Under the pieces are notes generated by a model. The model ran no database searches and had not been told where the DNA came from. It saw only the letters and a program-made list of their open reading frames with translations. Source: PALSA-505 sp963762615 (lineage in GTDB: Bacteria > Actinomycetota > Actinomycetes > Streptosporangiales > Streptosporangiaceae). Taken from it: DNA of 64,000 nt. The DNA lies in NCBI GenBank assembly GCA_963762615.1, contig CAVXLG010000019.1:49180-113179 (forward strand), read 5' to 3'. Each line of letters starts with the position of its first letter. Position 1 is the stretch's first letter. Below are positions 62,360 through 64,000 of the stretch, in pieces. The translations under genes were made by a program, and so were the position numbers.

Positions 62360-62658
62360 AGCCTGACGCGGCCATCGGCCGGATCTCGTCGGCTCGAAAC
62401 CAACCCGGACCCCTCGAGCCCGTCCACGAACTCGCCGAGCGCCTGTTTCGTCATGCCCGCCAGCAGCGCAAGGTCGGTGATCCTGATTCCCTGCGGTGGA
62501 ATCATCTGCAGGATGCGCCGGTGACTGCCGCGCAGGCCGGGAAAGTCACCCATGCCACGTGCGCCCAGCTCAGCGTGCAGCCGCTTGCTGACAGCCTCCA
62601 GCCAGCGCGCGAGATGATCGGGCAGCCCGTCATCGCGGAACGGCTTGCACTCGGTCAT
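62200..62658 (-). CDS. MarR family transcriptional regulator
   Basis: 152 residues with a winged helix: HRRILQMIPPQGIRITDLALLAGMTKQALGEFVDGLEGSGLVSSRRDPADGRVRLVTRT. It sits divergent to the phosphotransferase gene with 59 bp between, in which two similar boxes are found. It likely represses both. The 3' end is in a 332-bp repeat. Confidence 0.9.
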   Translation of the reverse strand: MTECKPFRDDGLPDHLARWLEAVSKRLHAELGARGMGDFPGLRGSHRRILQMIPPQGIRITDLALLAGMTKQALGEFVDGLEGSGLVSSRRDPADGRVRLVTRTAQGDQAAAAAQRALEDVERAWRKEIGAAHYDAMKQALRALGKDSFARP

Positions 62659-62698
62659 AAGGCTACCTTACTATGGTCAGGTTAGACAGGTTACCTTA
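62658..62698. promoter_or_regulatory. Twin MarR-type boxes
   Basis: TAAGGCTACCTTA (62658-62670) is palindromic, overlaps the MarR start codon, and resembles ACAGGTTACCTTA (62686-62698, 10 of 13 identical), 28 bp away on the same face. Both lie between the divergent genes. Confidence 0.6.
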
Positions 62699-62717
62699 CC
62701 AGTTGCCGGAGGGTTCG

Positions 62718-63890
62718 ATGTCACACGCGAGCGGCCAGCCGCAGGACCTGTTCCAGCTCGCCGCGGTCACGCCCGCCGAGCTTGCCGCGATCGCGACCGC
62801 GGCCGCGGGATCGCCGGTCGCGCGGCCCGTCGCCCACCCGGCGCCGATCGCCTACGACCGGGGCTCGCCGGTGACGGCTGGCCTGTGGCGGGTCGAAGTC
62901 ACCAGCGACGCAGAGCCCGCCTGCGCGCTGTTCGTAAAGCTGGTCAGGCACACGCGGCTGTGGCCGATGCTGAGCCACCTGCCCGACGAGGCGAGCCGGG
63001 CTGAGTTCGTCAGCTACTACCCCTGGCACTACGAGCTGGACATTCATCAGGCCGGCATCGAGTCCGTGCTGCCCGACAGGATGCGCATGCCGGTCCTGCA
63101 TCACGTGACCAGGCCCGACGACGACCACATGGGCCTGTGGTGGGAGTTCATCCGCGAACGGCCCGGCAGCTGGGAGCTGGCCGACTACCGCCTCGCCGCC
63201 AGGCTGCTCGGCCAGCTCGCCGCCAGGCGCCGCGCAGGCGCGGAGGTCAACAAGGCGTTGCCGGGGGTCGCGCGCAACCGAGCGTCGGCGCTGCGGTTCT
63301 ACACCTGCCGCCGGGTCATCTCGGGCGTGCTGCCCGCGCTGCGCGCGGGCGAGATCTGGCACCACCCCGTTCTGCAGGCGGCACTCGGGCAGGCTGCCGA
63401 CCCGGCGCTACCAGCTGACATGCTGGCACTCGGCGAACGGCTACCGCAGCTGCTCGACATGCTCGACGAGCTGCCGCAGACCCACGCTCACGGCGACGCG
63501 AGCCCGCAGAACCTGCTGCTCCCCGAAGACGAACCCGGCACGATCGCGGTTATCGACTGGGGCTTCGGCACGCTGCTACCGGTAGGGTTCGACCTCGGCC
63601 AGCTCCTAGTCGGCCTGGCCCATGCCCGAGGCACCGACTTGTCGCAGCTCCCGGCTATCGACGCGGAGATCTTCCCCGCCTATCTCGACGGACTGGCCAG
63701 CGAAGATTACAAGGTCGACCCGGCGCACGTCCGTACCGGGTATCTCGGCTCACTCGCAGCGCGCTCCGCGTTGTGCGCGATCCCCGCCGAGCAGCTCAGC
63801 AGCGCAGAACCGACCGATGACACGGTTGCGCTGTTCGCGCGGCGCATCCGGCTCACCCGGTGGATGCTCGACCTGGCCCGCGAGGTCTAG
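62718..63890 (+). CDS. Aminoglycoside phosphotransferase-family protein
   Basis: 390 residues with the kinase-like fold: THAHGDASPQNLLLPEDEPG (catalytic HGD..N) and IAVIDWGFGTLLP (metal-binding D). N-terminal residues hold a phosphate-site region with LFVKLVRHTRLWPML. It probably phosphorylates a small molecule (aminoglycoside, choline or another alcohol). ATG 62718 follows GGAGGG. Divergent from MarR with shared boxes. Confidence 0.85.
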   Translation: MSHASGQPQDLFQLAAVTPAELAAIATAAAGSPVARPVAHPAPIAYDRGSPVTAGLWRVEVTSDAEPACALFVKLVRHTRLWPMLSHLPDEASRAEFVSYYPWHYELDIHQAGIESVLPDRMRMPVLHHVTRPDDDHMGLWWEFIRERPGSWELADYRLAARLLGQLAARRRAGAEVNKALPGVARNRASALRFYTCRRVISGVLPALRAGEIWHHPVLQAALGQAADPALPADMLALGERLPQLLDMLDELPQTHAHGDASPQNLLLPEDEPGTIAVIDWGFGTLLPVGFDLGQLLVGLAHARGTDLSQLPAIDAEIFPAYLDGLASEDYKVDPAHVRTGYLGSLAARSALCAIPAEQLSSAEPTDDTVALFARRIRLTRWMLDLAREV

Positions 63891-63968
63891 ACGTTGCGGA
63901 GCAGGGCACGCGCGTCAGGCGCAACGCCACGGAGCTCGAGCGAGCACGACCGCGGCTGGTCCAGCACC

Positions 63969-63985
63969 GTCCAAACTGGACTTTT
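63969..63985. terminator. Possible intrinsic terminator near the right edge
   Basis: GTCCA-AAC-TGGAC followed by TTTT, 79 bp after the phosphotransferase stop. The stem is only five base pairs. Confidence 0.35.
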
Positions 63986-64000
63986 GGCAGGCCAGGCAGG

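Overview
The window is high-GC DNA (very GC-rich third codon positions, many GTG/TTG starts, GGAGG-type ribosome sites) and reads as a chromosomal segment of a soil-type actinomycete. Supporting markers are an F420-type nitroreductase and a PPOX-fold oxidoreductase, a DUF1707 pair, a BlaI/M56 pair, a DrrAB-like ABC exporter and a PlsB / HAD-PlsC / WS-DGAT lipid cluster. No rRNA, tRNA, CRISPR array or recognisable transposase was seen.

Layout. 0-7.4 kb: NTF2-like protein, a DUF1206 remnant beside a CsbD stress protein, an MFS transporter with a C-terminal cyclic-nucleotide-binding domain broken by one stop codon, a DinB-type protein, an 811-residue membrane flippase-like protein with a degenerate kinase domain, and a DUF4118 protein. 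7.4-10.2 kb: a DrrAB-like ABC exporter divergent from a TetR regulator, with two palindromic operators between them. 10.2-17.9 kb: minus-strand metabolic genes (DinB-like, serine hydrolase, frameshifted MetE-like, thiolase, Smr) and a coupled ROK kinase-gluconokinase pair. 18-24.5 kb: PPOX oxidoreductase, polar amino acid ABC importer, secreted phosphoesterase, RecQ. 24.6-27.4 kb: an ECF-like sigma factor with a membrane anchor and BACON-like domain, then a zinc-ribbon membrane protein. 27.5-32 kb: S9 peptidase and the zwf-gnd pentose phosphate pair (gnd carries two frameshifts). 32-36.5 kb: FHA protein, an unknown partner, DedA, and an M56 peptidase/BlaI pair. 36.5-41.8 kb: glycerolipid acyltransferases. 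41.9-47.8 kb: a DUF72-DNA polymerase IV fusion, an FMN 2-hydroxyacid oxidase, an acetamidase/formamidase and small proteins. 48-54.7 kb: two aquaporins, peroxiredoxin and fumarase among gene fragments. 55-64 kb: serine hydrolase, a DHA2 MFS pump with its TetR regulator, then a segment bounded by 332-bp direct repeats carrying two DUF1707 proteins and VapBC, and a divergent MarR/phosphotransferase pair.

Two window-wide themes stand out. First, eight genes carry single stop or small indel lesions (MFS-cNBD, metE-like, recQ, gnd twice, an alpha/beta hydrolase twice, DUF6325, the second aquaporin), which means either unusual decay or indel errors in the assembly. Second, at four places the 3' end of a gene is repeated outside the gene: three close tandem copies, and one 332-bp copy 2.8 kb away. 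The most testable regulatory idea is a local BlaI regulon: the same dyad TCTACA-n4-TGTAGA lies upstream of blaI and upstream of the DedA gene.
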